From Pseudomonadota bacterium (lineage in GTDB: Bacteria; Pseudomonadota; Gammaproteobacteria; Pseudomonadales; Halieaceae), in contig JAUVBI010000210.1 in the NCBI GenBank assembly GCA_030591305.1, forward strand, positions 1-5,541: a stretch of DNA of 5,541 bases. Reading direction: 5' to 3'. This document shows positions 4,995 to 5,541 of the stretch, one piece after another. Numbering within the stretch: the first letter of the stretch is position 1; each line of letters begins with the position of its first letter. A model generated the notes under the pieces. That model did no database searches, had not been told where the DNA came from, and saw nothing but the letters and a program-made list of their open reading frames with translations. Made by a program: the position numbers and the translations under genes.

Positions 4995-5541
4995 ATGACT
5001 CCAAATTTCTGGCGAGGCTTCTGGCGCCTTGCGGACCCAAAGATATCATTGGCCTCTTTTGCAGGGATATTCCTCGGCGCCTGTATGGCTGCGGCCGATC
5101 AACACCTGGCGTGGGGCTGGCTGGCACTGACAGTACTCGGGGTATTTTGCGTGGAAGTGGCAAAGAATGCCTCGGGCGAGGTGGTCGATTACGACAGCGG
5201 TACAGACCTGGCCGTAGACACTATTGACCGCAGCCCCTTTTCGGGCGGCAAGCGGGTATTGGTAGACAAACTACTGACCCATAATCAAACCCGGGCGATA
5301 GCCGCAGTGTTTTTCCTGACGGCGATCACCATCGGGTTGATAATTGCAGGCTTGCGGGATTGGCGGGTACTTGTCCCGGGTGTTATCGGTATAGGCCTGG
5401 CCTGGTATTACCATGGAGGAACCCTTCGTCTGTCCTATCATGGACTGGGAGAGCTTGCGGTCGCCCTGGCCTACGGGCCACTGGTGGTGTGTGGCACCTA
5501 CTTTGTGCAGACCGGATATTTAAGCGCCCCGCTACTGCACG
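4995..5541 (+). CDS. UbiA-superfamily prenyltransferase, MenA-like (partial, runs off right edge)
   Basis: The first 182 residues of an integral-membrane prenyltransferase. UbiA enzymes join a polyprenyl diphosphate to an aromatic or other acceptor in the membrane, as in quinone synthesis. The MenA-like pattern is clear: Asp-rich motif NASGEVVDYDSGTD (58-71), a PFSGGKRVLVDKLLT segment (81-95), and YYHGGTLRLSYHGLGELAVA (138-157) followed by YGPLVVCGTYFVQTGYLS (160-177). Hydrophobic helices lie at about 17-33, 38-54, 101-119, 125-139 and 152-172. In the first motif the usual ND pair is replaced by Gly61-Glu62, while Asp65 and Asp71 are kept, so metal-diphosphate binding may use Glu62. The ATG directly follows the DUF1232 TAA (TAAATG), with GGAAG (4985-4989) as ribosome-binding sequence. 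The second Asp-rich motif is beyond the window. Menaquinone synthesis is possible but unproven; other acceptors are plausible. Confidence 0.88.
   Translation, partial: MTPNFWRGFWRLADPKISLASFAGIFLGACMAAADQHLAWGWLALTVLGVFCVEVAKNASGEVVDYDSGTDLAVDTIDRSPFSGGKRVLVDKLLTHNQTRAIAAVFFLTAITIGLIIAGLRDWRVLVPGVIGIGLAWYYHGGTLRLSYHGLGELAVALAYGPLVVCGTYFVQTGYLSAPLLH

Noticed and set aside
3713..5541. Complete BREX or CBASS locus
   Set aside because: Only a family-level regulator is present; no cyclase, methyltransferase, helicase-like BREX protein or nuclease effector is seen in the window.

Overview
The window looks like chromosomal DNA of a Gram-negative proteobacterium, most probably a gammaproteobacterium. 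The reasons are a DUF2970 gene (a family typical of beta/gammaproteobacteria), a Tat-type lipoprotein signal, a canonical -24/-12 (sigma-54) promoter, Shine-Dalgarno sequences and a MenA-like UbiA enzyme. No rRNA, tRNA, CRISPR array, insertion sequence or phage gene was seen. Codon choice by eye is more AT-rich on the left (1-2342) and more GC-rich on the right (2363-5541), but this was not computed.

Layout. Positions 1-174 hold the 5' end of an unidentified leftward gene that runs off the window. A divergent regulatory region (175-391) follows, with a strong sigma-54 promoter match and a possible IHF site, pointing at a small DUF2970 membrane protein (392-613) that ends in a clear intrinsic terminator. 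After a short intergenic promoter region comes a monocistronic 505-residue acyl-CoA synthetase (825-2342). It converges, with 20 bp between stop codons, on a leftward short-chain dehydrogenase (2363-3382) whose N-terminus looks like a twin-arginine lipoprotein signal. A 330-bp divergent region (3383-3712) carries a good sigma-70 promoter for a rightward three-gene operon: a BrxR/CapW-type WYL regulator (3713-4588), a DUF1232/YkvA membrane protein (4605-4994) and a UbiA/MenA-like prenyltransferase (4995 to beyond the end).

How the genes work together. The acyl-CoA ligase and the dehydrogenase could both act on lipids or lipid-derived aldehydes/alcohols, but they are convergent and not one operon. 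The right-hand operon is tightly packed and suggests that a WYL regulator, a small membrane protein and a membrane prenyltransferase are co-expressed. Regulators of the BrxR/CapW family are best known from BREX and CBASS defence loci. Here no defence effector is visible, so this one is either a non-defence member or its partners lie outside the window. The most unusual points are this operon, the predicted export of an NAD(P)-type dehydrogenase, the sigma-54 promoter in front of a DUF2970 gene, and the altered first aspartate motif of the prenyltransferase.
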